Source of the DNA: Azophilus sp965214305
Lineage (GTDB): Bacteria; Pseudomonadota; Gammaproteobacteria; Pseudomonadales; Azotimanducaceae
Reading direction: 5' to 3'
Assembly (NCBI GenBank): GCA_965214305.1
Contig: OZ243949.1
Span: 1,984,001-2,048,000, forward strand
DNA length: 64,000 nucleotides
The position numbers were made by a program, and so were the translations under genes. The notes beneath the pieces are model-generated. The model was not told where the DNA came from. It made no database searches and saw only the letters and a list, made by a program, of their open reading frames with translations. The stretch's first letter is position 1; every line of letters begins with the position of its first letter. Positions 36,692-45,441 of this stretch are shown one piece after another.

Positions 36692-36893
36692 ATGAGATCC
36701 CGGCCTAACAAGAATCGCAACCTTACCCCCCCCCCCCCCTGAATTTCTAGAGAAACCCCGCAAACGCCCTTGGCACCCGCCGACCGTCAAAACGGTTGCG
36801 CTGGATCAGACATTCTCTGGTCCAAACGAGAATTTCTTTAATTCAGAAGAACTCCAACGCTATCATCCTCCCGGTTCTCCTCCCTTATCTTGA
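36692..36893 (+). CDS. Lasso-type precursor peptide 2, out of frame (14-C run)
   Basis: The ATG at 36692 follows GAAAGGAGG by ~8 bases. MRSRPNKNRNLT leads into 14 C (36726-36739), after which TGA stops translation at once. With 13 or 16 C the frame opens to 36893. The hidden product has the same leader (FLEKPRKRPWHPPTVKTV) and a 25-residue core SGPNENFFNSEELQRYHPPG ending SPPLS. It is related to but distinct from precursor 1. PqqD 2 begins 18 bp later. OFF as written. Confidence 0.8.
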
Positions 36894-36911
36894 AGTCGCA
36901 GGGCGGCGGCG

Positions 36912-37202
36912 ATGAGCCTCTCGGCGGACGCGGTGCTGCGCCGCAACCCGGCGATGGTCTTCACGGAGCTGGACGACTCGCTGGTCATGATGAACCCGGA
37001 ACGGGGGAGCTACCACGAGCTGGACCCGATCGCCGCCCGGATCTGGGCGCTGCTGGAGTCGGGCCGCTCCGTGGCCGACCTGCGCGATGCCCTGTTGCTT
37101 GAATACGACGACGTGGCCCCGGAGGAATGCGAGCGCGACCTGCTCGCCTTCCTGGATCAGGCGCTGGCGCTCCGCCTGGTCGAGTCCGACGGGAAGCGGT
37201 AG
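36912..37202 (+). CDS. PqqD-like leader-recognition protein, copy 2
   Basis: Differs from copy 1 at only two residues (S60A and Q71E), so it should bind the same conserved leader. It lies 18 bp after precursor 2 and probably shares its transcript. Downstream, within ~30 bp, is a sulfotransferase 3'-end vestige, then a leftward ATPase gene. Confidence 0.9.
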   Translation: MSLSADAVLRRNPAMVFTELDDSLVMMNPERGSYHELDPIAARIWALLESGRSVADLRDALLLEYDDVAPEECERDLLAFLDQALALRLVESDGKR

Positions 37203-37257
37203 GGCGCGCGGCGACCCGCCCGGCCTCGTCGAGATAGCCCCGCCGCTCCAAGCGCGA

Positions 37258-38655
37258 CTAAGAGTCCAGCAGCCACGCTAGCAGCGCTGCCGGAACGGCA
37301 GCCACCTCGTTGCTCAAATCCAACTCCGAGCGTGTGGCCACAACGCCGCGCCATGGCGATGCCTTGAGGGTTTGCGCAGCGCGCCGCCAGCCCCCGTCCA
37401 CATGCTTGGACTCAATCGCCAACCCCCCGAAACCGGGGCCGACAAAGTCGATTTCCCGCCCGGTGCGGCTGCGATGATGCAGCACCTGTTCGAAGTCGAG
37501 ATGCGCGCCTGGCGCGGCGCGCTCTGCGGCGCGCAGCAGCGCCAGGCCCAATTGCTGCTCGGAAAGGCGCGAAAACTCGGTCGCGCCGCTACCTGCAAGC
37601 TGCGTGTATATCGGATCGCTGAAATACAGCTTGGCCTGGGCGCCGGTTTTCGGGCGCAGCCGATCCTCTCGATAGCAGGGCCAAATCACGAATGCCTCGC
37701 GCAATTCGCTCAGGCGAAGTTTGATCGTGCCGTGGGCCACGCCGGTCTGATTGACGAGCGATGAAATGTTGCAAGGCGAACATAAGCCGTCCTCCAGCAG
37801 CGTCAGCAGGCGCCTGGTTTGCGCCCGCGACCAATCGGCGCTGCGAAAAGCATCGCCGTGAATCACATCCATGAGCCCGGCGCGAAGCGCCAGCGGGTCC
37901 TCGCGCCGGGCCGCATGCGCCGCCACCGCCGCCGGGAAGCCCCCAATCCGCAAGTAGTCATCCCAAGCGCGAATCAGCGCGCCCAGCCATGGCGCAAGTA
38001 TCCGACAGGCTTCCGTCATGGCTTCGACCGTTGCTTCCGTCAGGCACCAGGGGCCCGGCGATGCGGGCGGCGGTTCCGGGCACGCTAAAGAAACGAACGA
38101 CCGAAAGCCCATTGGCAGCAGAACGCGATCGGTCGCCTCGGCCGCGCCCCGCCGCCCTGCCAGCGCCTTGGTGGCCTCGGTCAGGTTGGAGGCCGACGAG
38201 CCGGTCAAGACCACCGTGTCGGAGCGGAAACGGGCATCGTTGTCGCGCAGCCACTTGATCCGCTCCGGCCATCCATCGGTGATGCCGGTGATTTCGTCAA
38301 TGAGCCAGAATCGACCATCCTCGTCCGGCATCAGCGAATCGGCGGCATCCACCAGCATTCCGAGATCCCGCGCACGCAATCCATCGACCGCCATGTGGGT
38401 GATGCAACGCGGATTGACGCCGCTGGCCAGCAGTTCCTCAATGGTCCGCTTAAGCTCCACTGTTTTGCCCACCCGCCGCGGGCCGCGCAGCACGTACAAG
38501 CCGCCGCGGGTAAAATCGCGCAGCACCCCGGCCCGGTAGTCAAACGGTGCATGCGAAGCTTCGCGCAGGTCGGGGTCCTTGGTTGCCCAGCCGATCGGAT
38601 CGCGCCACCAGCGGTTGGTGGCGGCGAGCATCTGTTGCACTTCCCCGCGTTTCAT
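37258..38655 (-). CDS. AAA ATPase with DUF4143-type C-terminal domain
   Basis: The 465-residue product has a P-loop (LRGPRRVGKT, ~57-66), Walker B (FWLIDEITG), an arginine-containing sensor strand (VVLTGSSASNL) and a C-terminal PD-(D/E)xK-like domain (GREIDFVGPGFGGLAIESKH). These ATPases are common, mobile and of unknown role; some act in defence or toxin-antitoxin contexts. It is the unique spacer between the two 3.77-kb repeat copies and has no obvious link to peptide synthesis. Confidence 0.82.
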   Translation of the reverse strand: MKRGEVQQMLAATNRWWRDPIGWATKDPDLREASHAPFDYRAGVLRDFTRGGLYVLRGPRRVGKTVELKRTIEELLASGVNPRCITHMAVDGLRARDLGMLVDAADSLMPDEDGRFWLIDEITGITDGWPERIKWLRDNDARFRSDTVVLTGSSASNLTEATKALAGRRGAAEATDRVLLPMGFRSFVSLACPEPPPASPGPWCLTEATVEAMTEACRILAPWLGALIRAWDDYLRIGGFPAAVAAHAARREDPLALRAGLMDVIHGDAFRSADWSRAQTRRLLTLLEDGLCSPCNISSLVNQTGVAHGTIKLRLSELREAFVIWPCYREDRLRPKTGAQAKLYFSDPIYTQLAGSGATEFSRLSEQQLGLALLRAAERAAPGAHLDFEQVLHHRSRTGREIDFVGPGFGGLAIESKHVDGGWRRAAQTLKASPWRGVVATRSELDLSNEVAAVPAALLAWLLDS

Positions 38656-39073
38656 GCCAAGAAAAAGTATGCATTATTTCCAGTGAAATCTCAAAAAAAT
38701 ATATTTTTTGTGGAGAGAGCATAACTTGCCCAGTGTGCGGGTTCAGGCACATGTGGGACTGGAACCGGATTGATCTGAGCGCGTTAGACCAACTGTTAGA
38801 TACTAATTTATGGGAATTACGCACCTAAAATCCGCAACGGACAGCTCACTAGGACAGTGAGCAAAATGAGGCTCGATTCCAGCCCATCTCCCAAATGGTC
38901 TGACTGCCAAATCCCATTGTAGATCGGGGAAACTGAGGAATGAACTCAGTAACCAAGGCGAAAAACGGCGAATCAGGGATCAGTCCGGGTGAACGCATCG
39001 ATTGTGCCCCCGGCCATGATGACTGATGCAGTTGCCATCCCCCCAAAGTCAAGTGGGGGGATGGAGGATGACA
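38656..39073. other. Non-coding junction between duplicated blocks
   Basis: More AT-rich than its surroundings at the left end (38690-38720) and without a convincing gene. Near the right edge, CCCCCCAAAGTCAAGTGGGGGG (39041-39062, given here as CCCCCC and GGGGGG arms) forms a small hairpin just before the second repeat copy begins at 39074. Confidence 0.45.
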
Positions 39074-39107
39074 GGCGGCGGGCCCGCCAACGCCCGGGTG
39101 GTGCCGT

Positions 39108-39725
39108 CTAGCAGCTCGGCTTCTGGTTCAGCACCCGTCCAAGGCCCAGATAATAATCCAAGGTATTCTGGGGGATCGTGTCGTCATCGGTCGCCACGAT
39201 GTTGAAGGTCTGTTCGGCGGACAGGTGGAGGGGGCCGCTGCCGGTGTTGATGACCCGCGTTGCCACGCGGATCCGTTGCTCCGTGCCGCCAGAGTTTCGG
39301 CAGTTGTTGTCCTTGCTGGTGGCATTGACTTCGATCCGGCAGCCATCGTCGGCGATATTGGCTCCCGCATCCCCCCGGCAGCCGCTGGGCACCTCGTCGC
39401 TATTGCCGAACCCGTCCCTTTCCGAAAAAAAGCCGCCGAAGGCACCATTGTTAAAATTGCCGGTGGTTCCAGGGGTCGGGTTGGTGATGCTGACGACGGG
39501 TCGCGCGCCCGCAGGAAGAGCCCTGCATTTGTAAATCAGATTGAAGCTTACATAGTGGCCTTCGCCGATGGTCAGGGTGTCGCCTTGGAATGAATAGTTC
39601 CCCTCGCCCGACCAGACGCCACCCGCCGTGATGGCGCATGGGAGGGTCTGGGCTGCGGCTGGCGGGGCGAGCAGCGCCAGCAAAGACAAGGTGGTTAGTC
39701 CAGCGAGGGAAGTGAAGCGGTTCAT
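39108..39725 (-). CDS. Secreted cysteine-containing protein of unknown function, copy 2
   Basis: The product appears identical to that of 33491-34108: 205 residues, signal peptide, six cysteines in the mature part. Retention of an unbroken frame in both copies says only that the duplication is recent. It is divergent from precursor 3, with ~208 bp between the start codons. Confidence 0.75.
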   Translation of the reverse strand: MNRFTSLAGLTTLSLLALLAPPAAAQTLPCAITAGGVWSGEGNYSFQGDTLTIGEGHYVSFNLIYKCRALPAGARPVVSITNPTPGTTGNFNNGAFGGFFSERDGFGNSDEVPSGCRGDAGANIADDGCRIEVNATSKDNNCRNSGGTEQRIRVATRVINTGSGPLHLSAEQTFNIVATDDDTIPQNTLDYYLGLGRVLNQKPSC

Positions 39726-39933
39726 GGTGTGTGTCCCGTTGCGTTGATAGCCTCATTCTATACCATATTGAATATCCGCAAGGAAAGACATGTTTCAAAT
39801 GCTTCAAACTGACCCGCTACCAGGGCGGGGTTGTCGGGGCAGGCTTGCGGATTTTGCTGCATATCTCCTATTTATGGCGGGGTTTGTTATGATTGGCCTA
39901 TTAACAACGCAGGTCGCCGAGAGGAGATATCCC

Positions 39934-40125
39934 ATGCCTAGCAAGAATCGCAACCTTACCCCCCCCCCCCCTGAATTTCTAGAGAAACCCCGCAAACGCC
40001 CCTGGCACCCGCCGACCGTCAAAACGGTTGCACTGGATCAGACATTCTCTGGCCCAAAAGAAAACATGTTTCAGTCTGAATCCGAAATCTATCATCCTCC
40101 CGGTTCTCCTCCTCCCTCATCTTGA
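39934..40125 (+). CDS. Lasso-type precursor peptide 3, in frame (13-C run)
   Basis: A complete 63-residue precursor from the ATG at 39934 (SD GAGAGGAG). The 13-C run (39959-39971) encodes a Pro run, then EFLEKPRKR, the recognition segment W24-H-P-P-T-V-K-T-V-A-L-D-Q-T37, F38 and a predicted 25-residue core from Ser39 (SGPKENMFQSESEIY...) to a terminal Ser. Trp-x-x-Pro and the penultimate leader Thr match lasso leaders of the paeninodin type as I recall them. The core has no Asp/Glu at positions 7-9 (Glu at 5, 11 and 13). It is identical to precursor 1 except for one C, so this copy is ON. Confidence 0.88.
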   Translation: MPSKNRNLTPPPPEFLEKPRKRPWHPPTVKTVALDQTFSGPKENMFQSESEIYHPPGSPPPSS

Positions 40126-40143
40126 AGTCGCAGGGCGGCGGCG

Positions 40144-40434
40144 ATGAGCCTTTCGGCGGACGCGGTGCTGCGCCGCAACCCGGCGATGGTCTTCACGGAG
40201 CTGGACGACTCGCTGGTCATGATGAACCCGGAACGGGGGAGCTACCACGAGCTGGACCCGATCGCCGCCCGGATCTGGGCGCTGCTGGAGTCGGGCCGCT
40301 CCGTGGCCGACCTGCGCGATTCACTGCTGCTTGAATACGACGACGTGGCCCCGGAGCAATGCGAGCGCGACCTGCTCGCCTTCCTGGATCAGGCGCTGGC
40401 GCTCCGCCTGGTCGAGTCCGACGGGAAGCGGTAG
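40144..40434 (+). CDS. PqqD-like leader-recognition protein, copy 3
   Basis: Identical product to copy 1 (34526-34816). It lies 18 bp downstream of the in-frame precursor 3, making this the most likely active precursor-RRE pair in the duplicated region. Confidence 0.9.
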   Translation: MSLSADAVLRRNPAMVFTELDDSLVMMNPERGSYHELDPIAARIWALLESGRSVADLRDSLLLEYDDVAPEQCERDLLAFLDQALALRLVESDGKR

Positions 40435-40601
40435 GGCGCGCGGCGACCCGCCCGGCCCGGAGAGCGATCAGCCGAGAAACCGCCCGGCCTCGCCGAGATA
40501 GCCCCGCCGCGCCGAGCCCGGCGCGTGGCGCGGAGCGCGGAGCGGGTATATGATGCTTGAGTGCCGCCATCCTCCCCCGGCGGCGGATTGAGGCGCCCCT
40601 T

Positions 40602-42152
40602 GTGACCCAGCGCAGGCTATTGCCCATCGGCATCCAAACCTTCCGCAAGATCCGGGAGCGCAACTGCTACTATGTGGACAAGACGCCCTTTATCAAGGCC
40701 TTGGCGGACAGCGGCTCGCACTACTTCCTGTCCCGGCCCCGGCGTTTCGGCAAAAGCCTGTTCCTCGACACCCTCAAGGAGGCCTTCGAGGGCAACCAGG
40801 CGCTCTTCGAGGGGCTGGCCATCCACGACAGCTGGGATTGGTCGGCCCGCCATCCCGTGCTGCGCTTGAGCTTCGGCAGCGGCAACTTCAAGGAGCCGGA
40901 CCACCTGAACGCCAGCCTGATGGCGCAATTCGACTCGATCGAGCGCCAGTTCGGCTTGGTGTCGAACTACGCGACCGGGCCGGAGCGGTTCGCGCATCTG
41001 CTTGGAGCGCTGCATCAGCAAGCCGGGCGGCCCGTCGTGGTGCTCGTGGACGAGTACGACAAGCCCATTCTCGACGCCTTGGACGCGCCGGAGGTGGCGC
41101 GGGCGAACCGCGATTTTCTGCGCGGCATCTATGCCGTCATCAAGGACAGCGACGCGCACATCCATTTCGTCTTCCTGACCGGCGTCAGCAAATTCTCCAA
41201 GGTCAGCCTGTTCTCCGGACTCAACAACCTCAAGGACATCACCCTGGACCGCCGCTACTCCGCCATCTGCGGCTACACCGATGCCGATTTGGACACGGAA
41301 TTCGCCCCGGAATTGCCGGGATTGGACCGGAAGGAGGTGCAAAGCTGGTACAACGGCTACAACTGGCGGGGTGTGGATCGGGTTTACAACCCCTACGACA
41401 TCCTGCTGCTTTTCGACAGCCGCGAGTTCAAGGCGCACTGGTTCGAGACCGGCTCCCCGACGTTCCTGGTCGAGACCCTGTTCCAGCGTCAAATCAGCTC
41501 GGTGGCTCTGGAGAGCTTGGCCGGCGCCGACGATCTGCTGTCGAAGTTCGACGTGGGCAGCATCGGCACCGAGGCATTGCTGTTTCAAACCGGCTACCTG
41601 ACCATCGCCGAGGAACTGGACATCGGCGGCGAACCGTTCTACCGGCTCGGCTACCCCAACCGCGAAGTGCGGCAAAGCCTCAACCGGAGCCTGCTCGGCC
41701 ACTTGGTGCAGGACCAAACGCGGCAGACGGCGAACAGCCTGAGGCTTATCCAGCTCCTTGAGGCCAACGACTTCGACGGCCTCGAGACCTTGTTCCGCGC
41801 CTTCTTCTCCAGCATCCCCCACCAGTGGCACACCAACAACCACATCGCCGGCTACGAGGGCTACTACGCCAGCGTCTTCTACTCCTACTTCGCTGCCTTG
41901 GGCCTCGACATCAAGGTGGAGGACAGCAGCAGCCACGGCCGCCTGGACATGGCCGTGCGCTATGGTGGCCATGTGTACCTGTTCGAGTTCAAGGTGGTGG
42001 AGATGGCCTCCGAGGGCGCCGCGATGGCGCAGTTGAAAGCCAGGGACTACGCCGGGAAGCACCGCGCCTTGGGCGAGCCGATCCACCTGGTCGCCGTCGA
42101 ATTCAGCAAGTCCGACCGCAATCTGGCAGCGTTCGAGGTGGAGCGGGCCTGA
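40602..42152 (+). CDS. AAA-ATPase-like / PD-(D/E)xK fusion protein, copy 2
   Basis: Identical to the product at 34984-36534; GTG start at 40602 (a TTG at 40557 is also in frame). P-loop-like RPRRFGKSLF and C-terminal YLFEFKV nuclease motif are intact. Confidence 0.85.
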   Translation: MTQRRLLPIGIQTFRKIRERNCYYVDKTPFIKALADSGSHYFLSRPRRFGKSLFLDTLKEAFEGNQALFEGLAIHDSWDWSARHPVLRLSFGSGNFKEPDHLNASLMAQFDSIERQFGLVSNYATGPERFAHLLGALHQQAGRPVVVLVDEYDKPILDALDAPEVARANRDFLRGIYAVIKDSDAHIHFVFLTGVSKFSKVSLFSGLNNLKDITLDRRYSAICGYTDADLDTEFAPELPGLDRKEVQSWYNGYNWRGVDRVYNPYDILLLFDSREFKAHWFETGSPTFLVETLFQRQISSVALESLAGADDLLSKFDVGSIGTEALLFQTGYLTIAEELDIGGEPFYRLGYPNREVRQSLNRSLLGHLVQDQTRQTANSLRLIQLLEANDFDGLETLFRAFFSSIPHQWHTNNHIAGYEGYYASVFYSYFAALGLDIKVEDSSSHGRLDMAVRYGGHVYLFEFKVVEMASEGAAMAQLKARDYAGKHRALGEPIHLVAVEFSKSDRNLAAFEVERA

Positions 42153-42309
42153 AAGCGCCCGGCGGCGGAACGGCTTGGCGCGCGCGCACCGATCTTCATC
42201 GGCGAGCCGACGGACTGAGGCCGCAGCTTGCGGGTAGTTTACATATCGCGGGGGTTTGTTATAGTTGACGCTCTTGCCAACGCCAACTCCCGAAAGGAGG
42301 TACAGTCGA

Positions 42310-42511
42310 ATGAGATCCCGGCCTAACAAGAATCGCAACCTTACCCCCCCCCCCCCCTGAATTTCTAGAGAAACCCCGCAAACGCCCTTGGCACCCGCCG
42401 ACCGTCAAAACGGTTGCGCTGGATCAGACATTCTCTGGTCCAAACGAGAATTTCTTTAATTCAGAAGAACTCCAACGCTATCATCCTCCCGGTTCTCCTC
42501 CCTTATCTTGA
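42310..42511 (+). CDS. Lasso-type precursor peptide 4, out of frame (14-C run)
   Basis: Same sequence as precursor 2. MRSRPNKNRNLT is followed by 14 C (42344-42357) and an immediate TGA. With 13 or 16 C it would encode the SGPNENFFNSEELQRYHPPG core ending in Ser. OFF as written. Confidence 0.8.
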
Positions 42512-42529
42512 AGTCGCAGGGCGGCGGCG

Positions 42530-42820
42530 ATGAGCCTCTCGGCGGACGCGGTGCTGCGCCGCAACCCGGCGATGGTCTTCACGGAGCTGGACGACTCGCT
42601 GGTCATGATGAACCCGGAACGGGGGAGCTACCACGAGCTGGACCCGATCGCCGCCCGGATCTGGGCGCTGCTGGAGTCGGGCCGCTCCGTGGCCGACCTG
42701 CGCGATGCCCTGTTGCTTGAATACGACGACGTGGCCCCGGAGGAATGCGAGCGCGACCTGCTCGCCTTCCTGGATCAGGCGCTGGCGCTCCGCCTGGTCG
42801 AGTCCGACGGGAAGCAGTAG
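42530..42820 (+). CDS. PqqD-like leader-recognition protein, copy 4
   Basis: Same 96-residue protein as copy 2 except for a C-terminal Gln instead of Arg. It converges with an intact sulfotransferase gene 33 bp away. Confidence 0.9.
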   Translation: MSLSADAVLRRNPAMVFTELDDSLVMMNPERGSYHELDPIAARIWALLESGRSVADLRDALLLEYDDVAPEECERDLLAFLDQALALRLVESDGKQ

Positions 42821-42853
42821 GGCGCGCGGCGACCCGCCCGGCCCGGAGAGCCC

Positions 42854-43729
42854 TCAGCCGAGGAATCTCTCGGCTTCGTCGAGATAGTCGAGCCGCGCCA
42901 TGACCGCGCCATGGGCATCCACCATTCGGCGCACCTGGCTCCGTGTCAGCAATCCGCGCCAACCGCCCGACCTCCCCTCCCTGAAGAAGCTGTGCGAGCA
43001 GCCTTGCGCCCTTTCGGCAAACCCGCCGCGCTTCTCCTGTTCGCTCAGCCGCCCGAACGCGGAATTCCGCACCGACCGGCCAATGCGCTTCGGGCATGGC
43101 GGCGGGCAGGCGAAGCGCACCACCCGCTCGAACACCGCCGCCGTGTCCGCTAGCAGCTCCTCGTAGCGGACCAGCAGCAGGGGCATCGCCGTCTGGTCCA
43201 GCCAGCTCGACACATGGCCGCTCCAGTCGCCCAGGCACTGCATCAGGACAGAGTGCCCCCGGCGCCGCGGCCTTCCCGACCGCAGGTCGAGCGTCGCATC
43301 CCGGTCGGCCATATGGCCGATCACAGCGTCGATTCCACTCCGGAGGCGGTGCGCGTAAGACACCGCCACATCAAGGGGGGAGCGGACCAGATAGACCGCG
43401 CCGGCGGCGGCACCTTCGGGGAACAACAGATCGCCGCCCGACAGCCGCAGCTGGGGCTCGTGGGTCTTGACGAAGACGGGCGCGTCAACATCCGCTTCCG
43501 CCGCCCGCAACGCGAAGTAGCGGGAGCGGCAGCTCAGAAACTCGGCATCGGTCATGATCGACGAGGGGAGCCCGGTCAATTCGTCAAAGCGCCAACGCGA
43601 GTAAACATCAAAGCCGACCAGCGCATTGATCGAAGCCGGTTCGGCGCGGCCGCCGAGATAGTTGGTCAGCAAGGCGCGCATCCAAGTGTTGCCGGACTTG
43701 GGGTAGGAAGCGAGCAGGATCAGGGGCAT
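42854..43729 (-). CDS. Sulfotransferase, candidate lasso-tailoring enzyme
   Basis: The 291-residue cytosolic sulfotransferase has the PAPS 5'-phosphosulfate loop YPKSGNTW (9-16) and the 3'-phosphate region YLVRSPLDVAVSYAHRL (~112-128). It would transfer sulfate from PAPS to a hydroxyl. A shared Tyr in all precursor cores is an obvious candidate acceptor (inference). It is read leftward, divergent from precursor 5, an arrangement echoed by sulfotransferase relics before precursors 6 and 7. It is the only full-length member of this type in the window. Confidence 0.85.
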   Translation of the reverse strand: MPLILLASYPKSGNTWMRALLTNYLGGRAEPASINALVGFDVYSRWRFDELTGLPSSIMTDAEFLSCRSRYFALRAAEADVDAPVFVKTHEPQLRLSGGDLLFPEGAAAGAVYLVRSPLDVAVSYAHRLRSGIDAVIGHMADRDATLDLRSGRPRRRGHSVLMQCLGDWSGHVSSWLDQTAMPLLLVRYEELLADTAAVFERVVRFACPPPCPKRIGRSVRNSAFGRLSEQEKRGGFAERAQGCSHSFFREGRSGGWRGLLTRSQVRRMVDAHGAVMARLDYLDEAERFLG

Positions 43730-43869
43730 CGCCGGCGAGGCATCAGTTTGGCTTCAGCGGCCCTTGGCCCCATCTCACCCGTGGGTTTCATATCGACCAG
43801 CGCCATGACCGGCAATGTAGCATGAAACCGATGCCTGAAAATCTGCGCCGGTCGTTTCGCTCGCCGCGC

Positions 43870-43886
43870 GGTGAGATCGGATGAAT
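43870..43886. repeat. Left target-site duplication of ISNCY/IS1202-like element
   Basis: GGTGAGATCGGATGAAT (43870-43886) recurs at 45362-45378 on the other side of the element. The uninterrupted paralogous locus (~50565-50581) has it once. The duplication is 16 or 17 bp depending on whether the last T belongs to the element. Confidence 0.8.
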
Positions 43887-45361
43887 GTTAGCCCAAAGCA
43901 GTAATGTCCCCTTTGCGCAAAGTTAAAGTGTCCCCTTTTTCATCGGGGAGGGGCTGTCTTGTCGAGTGCGGAGGTGTTGTTGAGCATGCGGGAGTCGGAT
44001 CGGGCGGGAGTGATTCGCGATGTGGTGGAGAAGCGCCTGTCGCAGCGCGAGGCGGCGTTGCGGCTGCGGTTGAGTGTGCGCCAGGTGAAGCGCCTGGCGG
44101 CGCGCTACCGGGAGCGGGGCGCGGCAGGGCTGGTGTCGGGGCGGCGGGGCAAGCGGTCGAACAACGCGATCGACCCGGCGGTGCGCTGTGCGGCGCTGGA
44201 CCTGGTTCGCGGGCGCTACCCGGATTTCGGTCCGACCCTCGCTTGCGAGAAGCTGGTGGAGGCGCACGGTTTCAAGCTGTCGGCGGAGACGCTGCGGGGC
44301 TGGATGATCGAAGACGGGCTGTGGCGGCCGAAGGCGCGTCGGGAGGCGCGCGCGCATCCGAGCCGGCCGCGCCGGGATTGCCTGGGCGATCTGGTGCAGA
44401 TCGACGGTTCGCCGCACGACTGGTTCGAGGACCGGGGGCCGCGGTGCGCGCTGATCGTGTACGTGGACGACGCGACGTCGCGGCTGCTGGCGATGGGGTT
44501 CTGGCCGGCGGAGACGACCGAGGCCTACATGGAGACGACGCGGGCGCATCTGGCGGCCCACGGGCGTCCGGTGGCGTACTACTCGGACCGCCACAGCATA
44601 TTCCGGGTGAGCCTGCGGGGCCGGGAGGGTGGGTTGACGCAGTTCGGCCGGGCGCTGGGGACGCTGGACATCGCGCCAATCCACGCCGGCAGTCCGCAGG
44701 CCAAGGGCCGGGTGGAGCGGGCCAACCGGACGCTGCAGGACCGGCTGGTGAAGGAGATGCGGCTGCGTGGCATCTGCGGCATCGAGGCGGGGAACGCCTA
44801 CCTGCCGGCGTTCATGGCGGACTACAACCGGCGTTTCGGCGTGGCGGCGCGCAACCCGGCGGACGCGCACCGGGCGGTGTTGCACAACGACCGGGAGCTG
44901 GATCTGATCCTGTGCGAGCAGCACGAACGCAAGCTGGCGAAGAACCTGTCGATCAGCTTCGAGGGCGACACCTACCAGGTGACCGGGCAAGGCCGGGGCT
45001 ACCGGCTGCGGGGTGCCGCGGTGACGGTGTGCAAGGGCTGGAACGGCGCGGTGGCTGTGCTGCGCGACGGCCGCGAGCTGCCGGTCGAGTTGCTTGCCGG
45101 GGGCGGGGATCCGCCGCCGGTTGAGGATGGGAAGAGCGTGCGGTCGCGGGTGGACAGGGTCAAGGCGCGGCAGCGGTCCCGGCCGGACTGGAAGCCGCCA
45201 CCGGACCACCCCTGGCGACGCTCTTTCAAGACCGGCGCGGGGGCGGCCGCCGGATAGCCGCGGCGCGGCCTTGCGCTCCGGTCGCTACGCTCCCTCCGCG
45301 CAAGGCCGAAGGGGACATCTCTACTTTGGAGAAAAGGGGACATTTCTACTTTGCTTTGACA
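43886..45361. mobile_element. ISNCY/IS1202-like insertion sequence
   Basis: A ~1.48-kb element with long imperfect inverted ends: TGTTAGCCCAAAGCAGTAAT at the left and the complement of ATTTCTACTTTGCTTTGACA at the right, both continuing into repeated TGTCCCC blocks. It has one transposase gene and a 16-17-bp target duplication, a length I associate with the IS1202 group. It separates the sulfotransferase at 42854 from precursor 5. Confidence 0.82.
43959..45257 (+). CDS. ISNCY-family transposase
   Basis: A 432-residue DDE transposase: N-terminal helix-turn-helix (VEKRLSQREAALRLRLSVRQ), catalytic core LVQIDGSPHDWF ... VYVDDATSRLL ... GSPQAKGRVERANRTLQD, and a C-terminal beta domain. TTG start at 43959. 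The frame is complete and the element's ends are intact, so it may still be active. Confidence 0.9.
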   Translation: MSSAEVLLSMRESDRAGVIRDVVEKRLSQREAALRLRLSVRQVKRLAARYRERGAAGLVSGRRGKRSNNAIDPAVRCAALDLVRGRYPDFGPTLACEKLVEAHGFKLSAETLRGWMIEDGLWRPKARREARAHPSRPRRDCLGDLVQIDGSPHDWFEDRGPRCALIVYVDDATSRLLAMGFWPAETTEAYMETTRAHLAAHGRPVAYYSDRHSIFRVSLRGREGGLTQFGRALGTLDIAPIHAGSPQAKGRVERANRTLQDRLVKEMRLRGICGIEAGNAYLPAFMADYNRRFGVAARNPADAHRAVLHNDRELDLILCEQHERKLAKNLSISFEGDTYQVTGQGRGYRLRGAAVTVCKGWNGAVAVLRDGRELPVELLAGGGDPPPVEDGKSVRSRVDRVKARQRSRPDWKPPPDHPWRRSFKTGAGAAAG

Positions 45362-45441
45362 GGTGAGATCGGATGAATTGCGCGGATGCCTCTTCGATAA
45401 TACAATTCAAACTTCCTGAACCAAGAAATGAGGAAGCCCTC

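Larger units (their letters stand above)
33457..37225. repeat. 3.77-kb direct repeat, copy 1
   Basis: Carries the secreted protein gene, precursor 1, PqqD 1, the AAA/PD-(D/E)xK gene, precursor 2 and PqqD 2. Copy 2 is at 39074-42843, 5617 bp to the right. By eye the copies agree throughout except for one extra C in the first poly-C run of copy 2 (offset 5618 afterwards) and an R to Q change in the last codon of the second PqqD. Such identity means recent duplication or gene conversion. Confidence 0.93.
39074..42843. repeat. 3.77-kb direct repeat, copy 2
   Basis: Second copy of 33457-37225. It has the same gene content, with 13 rather than 12 C in the first precursor run and 14 C in the second in both copies. 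It ends where the sequence enters an intact sulfotransferase gene. Confidence 0.93.

Noticed and set aside
34999..36720. Long leftward open frame (573 codons) opposite the AAA/PD-(D/E)xK gene, repeated at 40617-42338
   Set aside because: It is the antisense shadow of a clearly conserved gene in GC-rich DNA. Its Val/Leu/Gln-rich translation shows no family features.
39041..39062. Rho-independent terminator from the CCCCCC/GGGGGG hairpin
   Set aside because: There is no T-run after the stem and no gene ends just upstream, so it is only noted as a hairpin at the duplication junction.
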